A stretch of DNA of 64,000 nt from Orientallactaga sibirica. Lineage: Eukaryota; Chordata; Mammalia; Rodentia; Dipodidae. Positions 45,586 to 57,685 of the stretch are shown piece after piece. Within the stretch, counting starts at the first letter, position 1. Each line of letters begins with the position of its first letter. The translations under genes and the position numbers were made by a program. The stretch lies in contig JAEOAD010000004.1 in the NCBI GenBank assembly GCA_036365145.1, positions 52,293,001 to 52,357,000 of the forward strand, given 5' to 3'. Under the pieces are notes generated by a model that had not been told where the DNA came from, did no database searches, and saw nothing but the letters and a program-made list of their open reading frames with translations.

Positions 45586-45628
<43 letters not shown>
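45586..45628. repeat. (CA)n microsatellite
   Basis: About 21 CA units at the end of an older SINE. The poly-Val/Cys frame on the minus strand is spurious. Confidence 0.95.
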
Positions 45629-45630
<2 letters not shown>

Positions 45631-45784
45631 GAAAGAGAAAAAAAATTAATGTTGTCATGGGATCTTTTGTGTATTATGTCTGGTTGTTATATAGAGAGGC
45701 CTTTTTAGAAGTAATAAGATTGTACAAATAGTGTATAATGATGGAAATATTATAAATGGTACAATTATAAGTTCACTGTTATTT

Positions 45785-45928
45785 TTATTTACTATTTATT
45801 TATTTTTTGGGGTAGGATCTTGCTCTAGCCCAGTCTGACCTGGAATTCACTATGTAGTCTCAGAGTGTCCTTGAACTCACAGTGATCTTACTTTTGCCTA
45901 TCAAATGCTGGGATTAAAGGCCCAGCTA
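45785..45928 (-). mobile_element. B1 SINE
   Basis: 'ggggtaggatcttgctctag ... aaatgctgggattaaaggc' with the final 'gtgcaccacca' missing. Confidence 0.84.
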
Positions 45929-46894
45929 AATTCACTTTTTATAAAATATTAAATCTGGGAAAATTAATCAGATGCAGGGGAGATAATATATGTATATATT
46001 TATAAATGGGAAGTATTTTTAATATCTTATATAAATGTGATTTACATAACTGAATTTTAAATTTCCCATAGAAATAAATACATCACTTAAATATACCACT
46101 TACCTTAGTCAAAAGGTGAATCAATAGACTTACATTTTTAAAATTTTTCTCACAAATCCCATTACATTTAAATTTGCCATAAACCAGAAAAATTACAATC
46201 CCATCATATTTTTAAAATAATAGATAGTACTGGGCTAGTATCTATTGCTAGTTAATTGCTATTTATCAACACATGGAGGATTAAAAACAAAACTGATCCA
46301 CTTTTCCATGTAGCCTGTGAGGTCAGATGATCAAGACTATCAATCAGCAGTTTATTGATGTCATTAATAAGAGGAGAATAAATCTGTGGTGCCTTATTGA
46401 CTCCTACTAAGTATATCCTCTCGAGAAAGTAAACTACTGTACAATGTGGAATATGGAGAACAAGATGAGTAATAAAACTGTTTAACATTAACTCACTTCA
46501 ATTCAACATCCAGAGTATAATTGTATTCCATTTTCATGTTTGAAATAGACCATCATCTTTAGAGTGAAGTTTATGTGTCTTTTTAGTAATATTTTGAAGT
46601 TACCAGGCTATGTGTTTAGCTGAAGGGCCAAATGGCCTTCCTATTACTATTTGTCCTTGTCTTCAGAAAATGGAGTAAATCATATGAGGATACGGTGGGA
46701 TTGTGGCCCCATCAATCATGTGTGGAGGTATATAGTTCCACAACCCATTTTTCCTAAACCTTTTTTAATTTTTAAATCATGTTAATGGTACTCAGCCTTT
46801 TTTTTTTTTTTTTAACTTCTACCACTTGTCAGTTATATTTCAGAATTCGTAACCATGTGAGTGAGGGTTTGAATCTGTTGGTTGCAGTAACTTT

Positions 46895-46968
46895 TTTTCT
46901 TTAATACTCTAGATCTAACCCAGCACCTTGTATAAATGCTTTGGCACTGAACTATATCTCCAACCTGG
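46895..46968 (-). mobile_element. ID-like element, diverged
   Basis: 'agcaccttgtataaatgc' and 'cactgaactatatctccaac' are the remaining ID core. Confidence 0.5.
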
Positions 46969-47459
46969 GTAATTTGCCAAAAGTCCTAACTTTTTGGAAA
47001 AGTATAAAAGTTAAGTTGTTTAAGTTCCAATTTGTCAAATTAACAGTTTTTTTTTTTCTGATAGGAATGCTATTATAATGCACTGTTCTATGCACCTGAA
47101 TTAAAGTAAATCTTCTTTTTACGAAGAGAGACTCTAGACCAAATGGACTGAATATCATATTGAAGACATGTCTCATATATTTTGTTTTATTTGGTATGAC
47201 TTATCATGATGTCCCATTCTTCACGAGTTGGAATGAGGTTAGGTTGTTGGTCAAATTAGCTATTATCTGTAGACATGTGTATACTTATGGGGATCTTAGC
47301 AAGTCATGAAAGTATTAATCCTTAAAGAGAAAAAGGATAAGGAATTAATTTTCCTTTAGAGATAACATTCTAAAGAATCTTTTCTGTTTTCTTCCCTATA
47401 GCAAAGGTAGTTGAAGATTAAGAAAGTCCAATAAAAGTAATATAATGGTACTTATGAAA

Positions 47460-47739
47460 AATTTTTTTTTTTTTGGAGAGAGACACAGAGAGAAACAGAG
47501 AGAGACAGAGACAGGGAGAGGAAGACAGACAGAGATGGGCGTGCCAGTAGCCTCTCAGCTGATGTGTGCAAAATCCAGATGTGTGCGCCCCCTTGAGATC
47601 AAGTGCGGCATGACACCCTTGAATCACTTTGCATCTGGCTAAACGTGGGATCTGGAAATTGGAACCACTGGAGATTGGAACCAACGTTCTTTAGGCTTAG
47701 GAGGCAGGCGCCTTAACCACTAAGCCATCTCTCCAGCCC
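47460..47739 (-). mobile_element. DIP SINE, long subtype
   Basis: The long-subtype segment 'gcgcccccttgagatcaagt' and a 'ggagattggaacca' repeat are present. ACTTATGAAAAATTTTT before and ACTTATAAAATTTTTAA after suggest the target duplication. Confidence 0.92.
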
Positions 47740-48610
47740 CAACTTATAAAATTTTTAATGCAAAACATAAAAGTAATCTTTTTGTAACATCAGTACATTA
47801 AATTTACCTGATTTTTATCTTAGCATCATAAAGTGAATGTGTTTATTAGGATCTTAGTGCCTATATCTTGGAATTCATGTTCACTGAACCACATCTGTTT
47901 TATAAGAATTCTTGTACTAAAAATGTTTTAGTGGCTTTGACATCTCAAAGGTGTTTGTGAACAAAATCTTTGCTCAGACTTTGAGCTGTACTGACCATTA
48001 CTTGGCATGTTATACATGCCTGCCTTTGTTTCTACAGCCACCTATTTCCTTGGGGTAAGCTTGTATACATGAGACCGCTGTGTATGGCTCAGCCATTTCC
48101 GCTTCTTGTTTCAAGGGAGGAAGAATTGCAATGGATTTTTATAATATTTATAGTTAGCTGCCTTTCTATGGAAATGGAGGATATGGTGGTTGGGAGGATC
48201 CAGTGGTAGTATTGTTTGAACCAGGCAGATAAAAACATAGTTTGCTTTTTAGAATGTGGGTTATTTTCTTTGAAAAGATCTAATGCAGTTTTACAGATCT
48301 TGAAAACATAGTTCTAATGAATTTGTCTCTACTAAGTGCAGATCTAGTGGGTTGCTTCTTGGGATTTTGTTTCTTTTAGGTGTCTTTCTAGTGAGCTGTG
48401 CTTACTGGTTAGGTTCATGCAATGTTTTTTTTTTCTTTTTCTTTTTCACATGGTGCTCTAAATAGACTTTTAAGATCCTAGTTTGATGTTTAGTGCTACA
48501 TACACAGAATTGAGGGCAGTACATACAGAGTGACATGGAAAGCAAGAAATGGACCTTCAGAAATAAGTCATATGAAGCTAAAACAAATCTCGGATTACCA
48601 ACTGTAACTG

Positions 48611-48714
48611 AGCACAGAGTGAGAGTGTGTGTATGGGTGTGCCAGGGCCTCTAGCCACTGCAAATGAACTCCAGATGCATGTGCCTCTTTGTGCATCTGG
48701 CTTTATGTGGGCAG
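48611..48714 (-). mobile_element. DIP SINE, head missing
   Basis: 'gtgccagggcctctagccac' to 'gcatctggctttatgtgggc'. The tRNA-like half is lost. Confidence 0.75.
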
Positions 48715-48963
48715 ACCAGATATACACCGTGGAAATTATGCTGTTTGACAAATGGAAGTGTGTGGTGTTTTATTCCTTCTCTGAGTTAGTGACTTGGCTT
48801 CTTCATTCTTTCTGCTGTAGTTAAATGATGGACAGGAACTGCATCTGCCTGTGGAGTTGTCCCAGTTCATCTCCATAGTAATAGGTATGATTGACCCTTG
48901 GCTGTTATTGGACAGAAGTATGTACACAAGTGCCTTATACATACTGAAAGAAAACAAGAATTT

Positions 48964-49075
48964 AGTGGTACATAATTGCTCACCTGTGTAATCCTATTAC
49001 TTATAGGGTTGAGGCCGGAGGATCACAACAGGTTTAAGGCCAGCCTGGCTACTGAGTGAAAATTTGTCTCAAAGA
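48964..49075 (+). mobile_element. old B1 SINE with (GA)n tail
   Basis: 'cacctgtgtaatcctattac ... aggccagcctggctactgag', tail passing into (GA)n to about 49115. Confidence 0.65.
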
Positions 49076-49449
49076 GAGAGAGAGAAGGGGAGAGAGAGGG
49101 AGAGAGAGAAGAGAATTAAAGTAGATAATCTCCCAAGTATAACCCAAAGAAAAAGCTTCTTGCAAGATGTGGTGTTTAAGGTGAGACAATTTTCACATTT
49201 GTAGTGCACTGACAATGTCTATAAAAGCAGCTCATGTAATGAGCTTTAGAGCATAGAGCATCTGTCAAATCACTTCACTCAAGGAAGGGTTTATGTGGAC
49301 TGTGACTCTAGTTTTCTGGTTTTAGGAAGCGATGTGGGCTAAGGCTCAAGTCTCCACTGGGTTGGATTTGCTTCCATGCGCACTCTAGTGGTCATTTGGC
49401 TGCTCTACTAACACATTTCATTTAACTTATTTAACTTTATCAAAACATA

Positions 49450-49590
49450 TAAAAAGCCAGGTGTGGTTGCTTGCTTGTAATTCTGGGCAGACAGAGATAG
49501 GAGGTCTCCTGAGGTTTGCTGGCCAGCCATTGCAGCTTACTTGATGAATTCTAGGCCCATGAAAGACCCTGACTCAAAAAGAAGCCACAC
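49450..49590 (+). mobile_element. B4-like/old B1 composite relic
   Basis: 'gccaggtgtggttgcttgct', 'tgctggccagccattgcagc' and 'atgaaagaccctgactc' recall a B1-derived composite that in other rodents ends in a CA repeat, as here. Confidence 0.5.
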
Positions 49591-49594
49591 CCGA

Positions 49595-49623
49595 GACAGA
49601 CAGACAGACACACACACACACAG

Positions 49624-49669
<46 letters not shown>

Positions 49670-49686
49670 GCACGCGCGCGCGCGCA
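49595..49686. repeat. (CAGA)n(CA)n(CG)n compound microsatellite
   Basis: A long CA run ends in CGCGCACGCGCGCGCGCGC (49667-49685). Alternating purine-pyrimidine sequence of this kind favours Z-DNA. Confidence 0.95.
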
Positions 49687-49804
49687 ATTTGTAATCAGCA
49701 TATGAAAAGCACTAATAGATATTTCTTTGGCATTTTGAACCAAGTCTATGAAATGTAGTGCACTGATAAAGATGTTGTATTTTAATTGAAAGCGCTTTAT
49801 CTCT

Positions 49805-50049
49805 ATTTTTACTTGGAAGCAAAGTAAGAGAAAGGGAGGAGGGGAGAGAAAGAGAGCGAGAGAGAGTGGGGGCGGGGAGAATAGCATGCCAGGGCTTTTT
49901 GGCACTGCAAAAACAAAACAAAAAACCCAAAAAACTCCAGATTCATATGGCACATTGTTCACTGGCTTTACAAAGGCATGGGAAGTTGAACCTGCATCAG
50001 CAGGCTTTGCAAGCAACCACCTTTAGCCACAAAGCTATCTCTCCAGCCC
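49805..50049 (-). mobile_element. DIP SINE with A-rich insertion
   Basis: 'tttggcactgcaaaa' is followed by an extra (CAAAA)n stretch (49905-49932) before 'aactccagattcatatgg'. It ends 'gctatctctccagcccc'. Confidence 0.82.
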
Positions 50050-51609
50050 CACTGATCTGTGTTTTGATGCAACAGCATTTCTAGTTAACATGTATAAGTC
50101 ATGTACCTGATATTTATACTCAAGTTGTTACAAGTATGTGTGTGTATTTTTAATAATTAACTCTCAATGATAAATATTTAAAGACAAATTAAAAGTAAAC
50201 ACGGCAAGCATGTAATTGCTCAGGACCACTGGTCATGTTTTAGTTGCTGTGTGTACACAGCTCTCATACTGCACAACAGAGCCATAGATGTCTGGCTCAA
50301 AAGGAAGGAGGTCAAAGCCGTATGTGGAAGGAGCAGGGAAGTGATTAAGAAAATCGTCTGTTTATTTTTCTTTTTATGTGCATACTGGGGGAAAAGATTA
50401 AAGATGTCAGAAACATAGGGTGTGCTTTCCTGCATACATAGGTTTATCCACCAGAACCTTGCATCTATACTGAACACACAGAGACTTTCTCCTCCTTATT
50501 CTTTAAATAATACAATGTAGCAGCTGATATATGGCATTTACATTGTTTTGGTATTATTAAATGATGTGTGGAGATGAGTAAAGGTATATGGGAGGTTGTA
50601 CACAAGTTATATACGAATACCCTGCCACTTAATATGAGCAACTGAAGCACCTACAGATTTTGAAGTCTGTGAGGAGCTCCTGGATTCTACCCTGTGTATA
50701 ATGGAGGATGGCCCACTAACTCTAGTTATCAGTTGCTGGTCAGGCCTAAGTGCTGGGGTGATGAGATTCAAACTCTGAAGTGATAAATGGCTTGTGGTAG
50801 GGACTGGGTATTCCAGGTGCCAAAACATAAGCTAATTGAGTGTGGGAAACCCAACAAGGAAGATTTTCAGAAAGTTTTATTTTTAGTTTGATCTGCTCAT
50901 CACTTTTTCCTAGCATGTTTGCCAAGTGAGAGAAAGACTCTTGAAAATGGAACCCTAATCAGGCTTTCATTCCCCGTGAGCCTCAGAGGAGACCCTTTCC
51001 TGGCTAGAACCAGAACTGTCTTAGCAAAGACAGAACTTCCCAGGGATAGGAATGAGTCCTGCCCATTCACTCTTTCCAACAACTGTTGCTTACACATTAG
51101 CTGAGCTAGTATGTCTGATGAGTTCTATTGATCGTCTGTGCATTTTCAGCATCCAAACAAAATGATGCCTAAATCTTTGAATGTCAGACATTGTAGGTCC
51201 TCCAAACATCTAGTTCAGTACCTACCTGCATTTTGGATGAGGGCTAACACCATGGGCAAGTAGGACACTTTGAGGACTTTTGTTTCCCACTAGTGTGTGT
51301 TGTTTCCCGGCTCATGATGGGCTTGATGAGGAAGAAACCGTGTTGTGGAGGGTGGGCTGCCTTGGGTGGGAATGGGGGTTGGCCTCTCTTCTGCGTAGTC
51401 AGGGAGTATCTCAGCAAGGAGAAAATCATTTGTTCAAAGTCAGAATCAGCTCAACAATTCAAAGTCCTGTGGCTAGGAGCACTGGATGTGAGGAAAATGC
51501 TGAGCAAGTTCTTCATATGTGAAAGGACTGGGTCTGTTTTAAGGGAAAATACCAGCATACAAGATACATGAGATGGAAACTTGAAGTAACGGGAGAGCTC
51601 AGGTTGCCA

Positions 51610-51765
51610 GAGCCTTGCTCAGCGGTTGAGACGTCAGCCTGCCTCAGAATCACTTGGAGGGTTTTCAAGCATGAGCTGAAAAGCTGTGATTCTGTTGTAT
51701 CTCTTTGGGGTAGGGACTGATAATTTGCATTTCTAAAAAGGTGTCAGTGCTGTGACTAGTTCTTG
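51610..51765 (+). mobile_element. possible hAT (MER-type) DNA transposon fossil
   Basis: 'cctcagaatcacttggaggg' followed by 'tgataatttgcatttctaaa' and 'aaaggtgtcagtgctgtg' recalls common non-autonomous hAT-Charlie elements of mammals. This is from memory; the subfamily is unassigned. Confidence 0.4.
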
Positions 51766-51799
51766 AAACCATAAGGATAATTCTGTGGGGCCTTATGAG

Positions 51800-51930
51800 C
51801 TGTATCAGCCAGGATTCTCTAAAGGAACAGAACCAGTAGAATGAATATATACTATCAGAGGGATCTTTTAGATTGGCTTACATGATAGGAATTCAGTTGA
51901 ACAATGGTTGTCTAAAGGCTGGAGAGGATG
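51800..51930 (+). mobile_element. dispersed rodent repeat fragment (unassigned)
   Basis: 'caggattctctaaaggaaca' followed by 'ttttagattggcttacatga' and 'caatggttgtctaaaggctg' matches the 5' part of the repeat whose middle part I see at 30440-30650. Confidence 0.45.
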
Positions 51931-52030
51931 GGGCAGTGAATTATCTGGAAAGACAGACTTGTCAGTACTTAGGGAAGCTTATGCTTTATACCACTGGTGG
52001 TGGTGGTCGTTACATTTATTTTCAGTTTTT

Positions 52031-52229
52031 TTTTTTTTGGAGTCAGAGAGAGAGAATGGGCATGCCAGCGGCCTCTCAGCAGCTATGAATGCAGTCCAGA
52101 CGCATTCACCCCCTTGTGGGCAAGTGAGGCATTGCGCCCTTGTATCACTGCATCTGGCTAAATGTGGGACCTGGAGAATCGAACTTTCTTAGGCTTAGCA
52201 GGATTAACCACTAAGCATCTCTCCAGCCC
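52031..52229 (-). mobile_element. DIP SINE, long subtype, 14-bp target duplication
   Basis: TATTTTCAGTTTTT occurs at 52017-52030 and 52230-52243. The long-subtype segment ('cacccccttgtgggcaagtg') is present, with small deletions near the head. Confidence 0.92.
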
Positions 52230-52615
52230 TATTTTCAGTTTTTAGACTACAGTACTGCAAAGGCTATTGCTTGGAGATGTGCTTCTGCTTTTATGCCTCG
52301 GTTTTCAATATTGAAGGAACATTTGTGTAGTGATCTTTGACTGTGTCTATAAGAATATATTAAGTGTAACAAAGAGAAGTGATCTCACTGGATCACTTCA
52401 GTAGCTTGTTCAGGAATAGCTTTTACATATCTCAAGTTTTTCTCCTCTCAGAATAAGCCCAAATTTTAATTTAGTATACAATTAAATTATATCTATCATC
52501 ATGTTGTTTCGTTGAACATCTATTTTTTCTCCATCTATTTTTTCCCCATCTGTTTTCTGGCTATGAAAACTGACGATGATTGATGGTCACAATAGCACAA
52601 TAGACAAAAGGGTTT

Positions 52616-52785
52616 TTTTTTTTTTTTTTTTTTTTTTTTTGGTTTTTGCGAGGTAGGGTTTCACTCTGGTCCAGGCTGACCTGGAATTAACTATGTAGTC
52701 TCAGGGTGGCCTCGAACTCTTGGCGATCCTCCTACCTCTGCCTCCCGAGTGCTGGGATTAAAGGCGTGCACCACCACACCGGCTC
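52616..52785 (-). mobile_element. B1 SINE in a stacked insertion site
   Basis: AGACAAAAGGGTTT precedes it (52602-52615) and follows it (52786-52799). The body is close to the family pattern. Confidence 0.94.
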
Positions 52786-52796
52786 AGACAAAAGGG

Positions 52797-52799
<3 letters not shown>

Positions 52800-52829
<30 letters not shown>

Positions 52830-53051
52830 TTCCTTTGCAAGTAGAGGGAGATGGGGGGGAGGGGAAGGGAGAGACAGAAAGAAAGAGAGAGAGGGAGGGA
52901 GGAATAGGTGCACCAGGGCCTCCAGCCATTGCAAATGAACTCCAAATGTATGTGTCACTGTGCATCTGGCTTTACATGGGTACTGGGGAATTGAACTAGG
53001 CCCTTAAGCTTTGTAGGTAAGCACATTAATTGTTGAGCCACCTCTCCAGCC
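52800..53051 (-). mobile_element. DIP SINE in a stacked insertion site
   Basis: AGACAAAAGGGTTT precedes it (52786-52799) and GGACAAAAGGGTTT follows it (53054-53067). The AG-rich tail is long and the body somewhat diverged. Confidence 0.93.
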
Positions 53052-53305
53052 GTGGACAAAAGGGTTTGAAGTACTATAGAAATAAAAAAAAAAAGACAAG
53101 TGGCAGTCATAGGATGTCAATGGAAGCCTGCATTAACTGAAGTTTTGTTATGTTAAAAATATACCTTTGGGCATGGTGGTTCATCTTCATTGTTAGTTTA
53201 CTTGGATTTGAAATCACTGAGAAGACACCCACCACTTAGTCAAAAAGTTAAGGACAGACGAAGAAGTCAGTAGAAAACAAAAGTGTTTAAAATTTTTTTC
53301 TGGTG

Positions 53306-53518
53306 GGGATGGAGAGATGGCTTAGTGGTTAAGCTCTTCCCTGTGAAGCCTAAGGACCCCATTTTGAGGCTCAATTCCCCAAGACCCATGTAAACCAGAT
53401 GCACAAGGAGGTATGTGCATCTGGAGTTCGTTTTCAGTGGCTGGAGGCCCTAGTACACTCTTTTTCTCTCTACCTCTTTCTCTATCACTATCAAATAAAA
53501 ATTTAAAATAATAAAAAC
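53306..53518 (+). mobile_element. DIP SINE with target duplication
   Basis: AATTTTTTTCTGGTG precedes it (53291-53305), and AA(T)nCTGGTG follows it (53519-53535) with a T-run length difference. Head 'gatggagagatggcttagtg'. Confidence 0.92.
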
Positions 53519-55011
53519 AATTTTTTTTTCTGGTGAAAAAGATCACTGAAGTTAGTCTTAAAATCACCTGCGATTCCGGCCTCCTTCTGACATTCCTTTC
53601 ACTAGAGTAGACTGTGGAGTAAGCCAAGTAGACAAACATGCCTGTAAGGTTGTAAATGGATTACATTTGGAACCTGTAAATTTTGCACTGACCCAATAGG
53701 CCTTGCCTGTCTAATTCCACTTTATCTTCAAAACCGGAGTCATTTGTGTCTTCTCCGTGAAGCATGCTTTGATCTGTCCTCACTCCCACACACAGCTCCT
53801 TCCAGCTGGCTCTCCTGGTTCTGAAGCTTCAAGAGTACTCATTTGCTTCGTGACCCTTCGTTTGACTCTTCTTTTTTTTGCTTTCTATTTCTTGTATCTT
53901 CCCTATTGGACTGTTGGTTTCTCCTGAGAGAATTTTAGTCTCAATCATGACTACTTTCCACATTTTAGTCTGAAAGGTATGGCAGTGCTTCACTAATAAG
54001 AGTTAACAATAAGAGGCATTCAGGTATTTTTAGTTGACGTATCTGTAAATAATATTACTCACAAATCAATGGTTTGTTTTGTATTTCATTTTTCTAAAAT
54101 AATAGACTTAGGTTAGAAATTAGGGATGGCTTTTCATCAGAGACGCAAAGCACATTAAGACACAAAATGGTAAAATGCTCAAACTGTGAGTCAGATCTTA
54201 CTGGCATGTGCAGTAAACAGAGGAGACTTCTTCAGGAATTAGACTTCCTCTCCTTGAAACACAGTCAGTACCATGTATCAGATGTGGAGGAGGAGGAGGG
54301 CAATCCAGTGGAAAGCAACACACAGAGATGATTGTGGTGGGCTCTGAGTCTATTGATAAGATAGAGCTGAAAGAATTCTTAGGTATTGGTTTTAAGAGAG
54401 GGACTGTGGGGTTTTAGGAAAGCTGAAATTTGATTTACAAAGGTAGGGAATCTTGGCATCTTTTAAAGTTTATTTTTGTTACTGCTATGAAAGGAACATT
54501 TCTTTTATCATACTTTCTGACAGGATTTTGCTTATGTGTATTTAGGCTTTTGACATTAGTATATTATTTTTCTACTAAGCCAACGCATGGGATTCTCATA
54601 GAGAATTTTTTCAGTTTATTCACTGGTTTTTTACCTCCACTCCCTTCTCTGTGGAACTTTACCACACTATTCAATTCTGAGAAGAACTGTCTTTTTAAAA
54701 ATGTATTCCTTTGCTTTCCTCTGAAATATCAATTATTTCTTATATTTTCTTATATTATGTATTTCAATTTCTTCATTTAAACCTAGCTTATGTTTCCTAT
54801 CTGTAAAAAGCTTTCTGGTACCAAGAAAGGCTTGCTTCCTATAACCTTCGGTGTTCCGCAGTGCAGTGTAGATGAGTTGTCAATCTTTATGGTAATTTTG
54901 TATGTGTCTCTTAGTTGTTCAGGCCTTGAATCCTTTGAGATTAAGACTTCAGTTATCTTTACATTCCCAAAGTTTAGCTGAATTTACTATTGTCTCTTAG
55001 AAGGTAATTTT

Positions 55012-55164
55012 TTTGTCTTTTGTTTTTTTAGAGGTATAGTCTCACTCTAGCCCCCAGATGACTTAGAACTCACTCGGTAGTACCAAGCTGGCCTTGAACT
55101 CATAGTGATCCTATCTCTGCCTCCTGAGTGCTGGGATTAAAGGCATGCACCACCATGCCCAGCT
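55012..55164 (-). mobile_element. B1 SINE
   Basis: 'agaggtatagtctcactcta ... gtgctgggattaaaggcatg ... catgcccagc'. Confidence 0.86.
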
Positions 55165-55263
55165 GGTAAACTGGTAAACAGTAAATGTTTATAATATATG
55201 GGATATGTATGTATGTACATACACACACATACATATAATGCAACAGCTTAAAAAATTACTTTT

Positions 55264-55448
55264 GGGCTTAGTTAAGGCACATACCTACGAAGCCTAAGGA
55301 CCCAGATTAGATTCTCCAGGTCCCACATAAGTCAGATGCACATAGTTGTGCATGAGTCTGGAGTTTGTTTGCAGTGGCTAGAGGCCCTGGCATACCCACT
55401 CTACCTCCCCCTCTCTCTCCAGTAAATAAACAAATAAATAAATAAAAC
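55264..55448 (+). mobile_element. DIP SINE, head partly deleted
   Basis: It starts 'gggcttagttaaggcac', missing most of 'ctggagagatgg', and ends in an (AAAT)n tail. Confidence 0.86.
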
Positions 55449-55852
55449 CCTTTTGTCATGATTATGAAGGAAGCCATTTTTCCATAATGTAATATGTATC
55501 TGATTATGCTACTAAAAATTAAAGGCTCAATATTTTAATAACAATGTACACAGAATTGTTTCTGCCCTTTTATAATAACTAATGCACAAGGTGCTTAATT
55601 TGTAAGAGGCAAATTTTGAAAATACTAAGTGGATGGTACATGTACTTTGTATAATTCTTATGTTTTCCTAGGAAATGAGGAGGTAGAATCTAAAATTTAT
55701 ATTTTTCTGAGAGGAAATATTATTCCTTCTTTCAAAGCAGTTTTTTAAAGATAATATTTTCAAAAGTGTTAAACTAATTTTATTTAAATTGTAAACAAAA
55801 ATACAAATATGTCCTTAGTGATGGTTACTTTTCACATCTTATTCTTTCAACA

Positions 55853-55906
55853 GGGTGGGGGAGGAAGGGGAGAGGAGGGGGAGGGAGGGAGGGAGGGAGG
55901 GAGGGA
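55853..55906 (+). repeat. G-rich tract, G-quadruplex-prone
   Basis: Many GGG and GGGG runs spaced by one to four bases, ending in about seven GGGA units, all on the COBLL1 sense strand. Confidence 0.9.
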
Positions 55907-56288
55907 GTGAAGGTTGGTTCTTAGGTTGGCTGGTTTGTTTTCTTTTGACACACAGTTTGAAGGCAGAGTCTGTCACAGTGAGGAAGACATGGAAGCAAGA
56001 GCTTCAGGCAGCTGGTCTCATTGCATTTGCTTTCAGGAAGAAGAGAGGCAAATGCTGTACTCCACTAGTTTTTTATTTTAAAAAAAATTTAGCCCTCGGA
56101 ATGTTGCCACCCACATTCAGGGCAGGTTTTCCCTTTTCCTCCTCTGTTAAACTTCTCTGGAAATGCTGGCCCACAGATATACCCATGTGATCAAGTTGGC
56201 AATGAATATTAACCATCACAATAACCAGTCAAAGTTCATTGTTCATTGCTAAGTGCAGTGGGAAATACAACCATTTATAGCATGCTTG

Positions 56289-56690
56289 TGTTGTAGTCCG
56301 TTCCATGCTGCTGGGATGAACATCCAAACCAGAAATGGTTTATAGGAGGAAGGGGTTTGGATTTGGCTTACAAATCCAGAGGAAGTTCTGCCAATGGCAG
56401 AAGACCCTGCTTACTTCCATAGACCTAAGCAGAGAGAAAAACAGCAAGCAAAACATCAACAAAGCATTAGCAAACACACAAACCTACCAGTGTACAGACT
56501 GCTCAGCACACTTTTGGGCTGAAATTCAGATCTATCCCCAAACACACCTTTGGTCTGCATCCCAGGTTCCACTGCCAGTGAAACCACCTCCAGCCAGGTG
56601 GCTGGAGACCCAAGTTTACACCCAAGTCTATGGAGACATACATTCAAATGAGCACAGCTCATTTGCTTTCGTTCAGGGAGTTAGAAACAG
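56289..56690 (-). mobile_element. possible MaLR-type LTR relic
   Basis: 'tagtccgttccatgctgctg', 'aaatggtttataggaggaag' and 'tttggcttacaaatccag' resemble the antisense 3' end of MaLR-type LTRs. No borders were found. Confidence 0.35.
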
Positions 56691-56782
56691 GCAGAGTAAT
56701 GAAACTGGTAACCAGAAAAAAAAAAATAGAAAAAAAAGACACATTTAGAGAATCACTTCTTCAAATTACTATAGCATATAAA

Positions 56783-56785
<3 letters not shown>

Positions 56786-56860
<75 letters not shown>
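56786..56860. repeat. (TC)n(TG)n compound microsatellite
   Basis: About 14 TC units pass into about 23 TG units. Confidence 0.95.
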
Positions 56861-56861
<1 letters not shown>

Positions 56862-57234
56862 CAGAGGGTAAATTAAGCTAGACTCTAAAATGCAGATAGT
56901 GTTTATTTGGATAGAAAGAAAGACAATGAAAGACTGCATTTGCCTTCATGAGTCCACAATGAATACTGATAACCCTACTTAGGAGGGTCCTTAGGGGCAT
57001 GGGGTAGGGAGAGGGAGAGGGGACATAAGAGTGCAATCCCAGGGCAGTATGACCCATGTGCAAGATGTTCATACAGGAAAGCTTCCATAAAATAAATAAA
57101 AAGTTTCTGAAGAGCTCTTTTCAAGTGTGTGAGTGAAATACCCCATTCTGAGATATTTTTTTATATCTGATCAAGGAAGATACATAATACTCATAATTTG
57201 CTAGTACTGACTGGAGGCAAATCAACTTTTCTTT

Positions 57235-57685
57235 ATTATATTCATTGTACGTTGTATTATGTTTTACAAGGATATTTTCATACAAGTGTATAATGCACTT
57301 GAACCATGGCTCCCCCTTTATCCTCCCTTTCCTCCCCCTCTCCCCTTCTTTTCCCTGGTCCTCTCTTTCATCCCTTAGACAGCTTTATATCTGCTGTTAT
57401 GTCACACACACATACATGCACACATGCATGATTTTATGCATCTATATAAACTCTAGGGTCCACAAATGAGGGAATATTACTGATATTTATCTTTCTGACT
57501 CTCACTTCACTTAATAATATAGTTTACACTTGCATCTATTTTCTTGAAAATGGCATAATTTCATTTTTCTCTATAGCAGCATAAAACTCCATTGTGGGTA
57601 TATACCACATTTTCTTCACCTGCTCCTCTATTGATGTACATGTAGGTTGATTCCATAATGTGGCTATTGTGAATCATGCTATACA
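57235..57685 (-). mobile_element. L1 fragment, piece A
   Basis: 'gggtatataccacattttct', 'tgtacatgtaggttgattcc' and 'atgtggctattgtgaatcat' are antisense L1 3'-region landmarks in order. Confidence 0.75.

Noticed and set aside
45211..45708. 137-codon frame with Cys/Val repeats
   Set aside because: It is the (CA)n microsatellite and two SINEs read through.
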